Positions 3,890 to 5,468 of a stretch of DNA of 5,468 nucleotides are shown here, piece by piece. Position numbers and translations under genes: made by a program. The stretch spans positions 1 to 5,468 of the forward strand of contig JAIOSY010000259.1 in the NCBI GenBank assembly GCA_021107375.1, read 5' to 3'. The stretch's first letter is position 1. The number at the start of each line of letters is the position of its first letter. The notes beneath the pieces are model-generated. The model had not been told where the DNA came from and ran no database searches. It saw nothing but the letters and a program-made list of their open reading frames with translations. The stretch is from Sulfurimonas sp. Lineage in GTDB: Bacteria > Campylobacterota > Campylobacteria > Campylobacterales > Sulfurimonadaceae.

Positions 3890-5468
3890 TTATTTTAACT
3901 CACCCCAATTATCACCAATATTCATACTAGCTTTTAAAGGGATGTTTAACTCATAAATACCTTCCATAATCTTTTTAAAACGATTTCCTAAAGCCTCAGC
4001 TTGAGTCTCATCTACTTCAAAAATCAACTCATCGTGGATTTGTAGAAGCATTTTTGCATTAAGATTTTCATCTTTTATAACTTTATCAATCTCATTCATT
4101 GAAAGCTTGATTAAATCACTTGCACTTCCTTGAAAAAGAGAGTTTACTGATTCTCTCTCATATGCTGCTCTAAACATTGGCGTTGCATTTTCATAGTCAA
4201 AGTATCTTCTTCTTTTTAGCAAGGTTTCAACATATCCATACTCTTTTGAGTAATCAACTATACTTCTAAAGTAAGTTTTTACAGTTGGAAATGACTCAAA
4301 ATATCTCTCTATAATTCCCTTAGCTTCTTTTGTTGTAATACCTAAAGTATCTGAGAGTTTTTTCTGCCCCATTCCGTACAGAAGTCCGAAGTTTACAGTT
4401 TTTGCAATACCTCTCTTACTTGGAGCTTCATCTTCACCAAAAAGAGCAATAGCTGTTTGCATATGAATATCTTTATCATGTCTAAATGCATCTATCAATG
4501 TAGGGTCTTGTGAAAAATGAGCCAAAAGTCTAAGCTCAATTTGTGAGTAATCTATACCGATTAACTTTTTGCCACCTTCTGCCACAAAAGCCTCTCGAAT
4601 TTTAAGTCCTAACTCACTTCTTGCAGGGATATTTTGTAGGTTTGGATTTTTTGAACTTAGTCGTCCTGTTGCAGTTCCAGTTTGAACAAAAGAAGTATGA
4701 ATTCTACTTTTTTTATCCTCTTTTGAGAGTTTTAAAAGTGGCTCAATGTAAGTTGAGTAAAGCTTATAAACCTCACGATATTCTAAAAGTAAAGGGATAA
4801 TCTCATGGCTATCTTTTAGCGATGATAAAACAGCCTCATTTGTTGAGTAACCTGTCTTAGTTTTCTTACCAACTGGAAGTCCAAGATGCTCAAAAAGTAC
4901 AACACCTAGCTGTTTTGTGGAGTTGATGTTAAACTCACTCTGGGCTAACTTGTGAATATTTTTAGTCAAGTTTTCAAGTTTCTCTTTAACCTCAACCAAA
5001 AACTCCTCTAAAAAGGCACCATCGACCTTTATACCCTCTTTTTCCATCCCTAAAAGTGTAGTGATAAAAGGTATCTCCACATGCCAAGACTCTTCAATCA
5101 AGTGAGAAGCACTTTGAAGTTCTAATTTCTCATTTAAAAGATGAAATAGTTTTAGAGTTATAAAAGCATCTTCAGCTGCATATCCACATGCCGAGTCTAA
5201 ATCCACATCTGCAAAAGTCTCACCTTTTTTTACTGTATCTTTAAAAGCTACCATTGTGTGGTCTAAAAGCTTATCAGCTAGTTTATCCATAGCCAAACCA
5301 CTTTCAGGGTTTACAAGCCATGCTAGGATGATACTGTCGGCATATACTTCTAAGGTATCATCATCTAAAAATCTACTCACAAAATGCAAGTCAAACTTAA
5401 TGTTATGTCCAACTACTTTAGAGTTGAAAATTTTTCTTATAGCACTCTTTGCCACATCTTCACTAACT
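3890..5468 (-). CDS. polA: DNA polymerase I, 3'-5' exonuclease and polymerase domains (N-terminus outside window)
   Basis: The frame runs open to the right edge. The apparent GTG start at 5453-5455 is an internal valine (..SEDVAKSA..), so the N-terminal 5'-3' exonuclease domain and the first exonuclease motif lie beyond the window. Numbering from that valine, the proofreading domain keeps NIKFD (Asp22, ExoII) and YAAED (Tyr92 and Asp96, ExoIII), so proofreading is probably active. The polymerase domain shows TGRLSSKNPNLQNIP (263-277), motif A DYSQIELR (Asp302), the O-helix R348..K352..F356..Y360 in KTVNFGLLYG, and motif C IHDELIFE (Asp475-Glu476). All the expected catalytic residues in view are present. 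The enzyme fills gaps in repair and replaces Okazaki primers. It is convergent with the FlhB-like gene. Two dispersed-word copies lie near its visible N-terminal part; one encodes Ala-Cys-Gly directly before the ExoIII tyrosine. Confidence 0.97.
   Translation of the reverse strand, partial: VSEDVAKSAIRKIFNSKVVGHNIKFDLHFVSRFLDDDTLEVYADSIILAWLVNPESGLAMDKLADKLLDHTMVAFKDTVKKGETFADVDLDSACGYAAEDAFITLKLFHLLNEKLELQSASHLIEESWHVEIPFITTLLGMEKEGIKVDGAFLEEFLVEVKEKLENLTKNIHKLAQSEFNINSTKQLGVVLFEHLGLPVGKKTKTGYSTNEAVLSSLKDSHEIIPLLLEYREVYKLYSTYIEPLLKLSKEDKKSRIHTSFVQTGTATGRLSSKNPNLQNIPARSELGLKIREAFVAEGGKKLIGIDYSQIELRLLAHFSQDPTLIDAFRHDKDIHMQTAIALFGEDEAPSKRGIAKTVNFGLLYGMGQKKLSDTLGITTKEAKGIIERYFESFPTVKTYFRSIVDYSKEYGYVETLLKRRRYFDYENATPMFRAAYERESVNSLFQGSASDLIKLSMNEIDKVIKDENLNAKMLLQIHDELIFEVDETQAEALGNRFKKIMEGIYELNIPLKASMNIGDNWGELK
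5077..5085 (+). repeat. Dispersed word CCACATGCC, copy 8
   Basis: Exact copy antisense to polA, read there in a third frame as (Trp)-His-Val within S-W-H-V-E. Confidence 0.85.
5184..5192 (+). repeat. Dispersed word CCACATGCC, copy 9
   Basis: Exact copy antisense to polA, read as Ala-Cys-Gly directly before the ExoIII tyrosine. It shares the longer TCCACATGCCGA with copies 1 and 6. A partial copy, ATCCACAT, follows at 5201-5208. Confidence 0.85.

Noticed and set aside
573..5192. CCACATGCC as a restriction site or protein-level motif
   Set aside because: The word is not palindromic, restriction targets are normally avoided rather than enriched, and the encoded peptides differ between copies. 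A methylation role around the internal CATG cannot be excluded but does not explain the 9-bp extent.
5453..5455. GTG as the start of polA
   Set aside because: The frame continues to the window edge and the first exonuclease motif and the whole 5'-3' exonuclease domain would be missing. It is an internal valine.

Overview
The window is AT-rich (roughly one third GC, judged by eye), almost fully coding, and looks like a core chromosomal region of a Campylobacterota (epsilonproteobacterial) genome of the Sulfurimonas/Sulfuricurvum/Arcobacter kind. The clues are the codon use, a lysine/asparagine-rich FliK, a stand-alone FlhB C-terminal domain gene (the Helicobacter FlhX type) beside it, and a CGATAT sigma-28-like box. 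The genus is an inference. No tRNA, rRNA, insertion sequence, prophage gene or CRISPR array is visible.

Layout, left to right. (1) The C-terminal three quarters of an HI0933/YhiN-family flavoprotein on the + strand (1-938, open at the left edge). (2) Two minus-strand genes that are probably co-transcribed: an unrecognised 148-residue protein (1490-1936), then 2 nt downstream a short ThiE/TenI-like protein (930-1487), whose stop overlaps that of the flavoprotein gene. (3) A 66-bp divergent intergenic region (1937-2002) with promoter-like elements facing both ways. (4) A plus-strand flagellar pair: a FliK-like hook-length control protein (2003-3559) and an 87-residue FlhB C-terminal-domain protein (3626-3889). 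FliK and the FlhB C-terminal domain act together in the substrate-specificity switch of the flagellar export apparatus. (5) DNA polymerase I on the minus strand (3890-5468, open at the right edge), convergent with the flagellar pair with no base between them.

The most interesting signal is not a gene. A non-palindromic 9-mer, CCACATGCC (reverse complement GGCATGTGG), occurs exactly nine times in 5.5 kb, where about 0.01 would be expected from base composition (hand estimate). All copies lie inside coding sequence. They occur in both orientations, in five of the six genes and in four different reading-frame contexts. All nine copies fit YCCACATGCCR and seven are followed by a further A. Because the constraint is on DNA rather than protein, this behaves like a genome-wide short signal such as a DNA-uptake sequence, a Chi/KOPS-like chromosome-maintenance motif or a HIP1-like iterated word. 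I know of no such sequence described for Campylobacterota, though I could not search.
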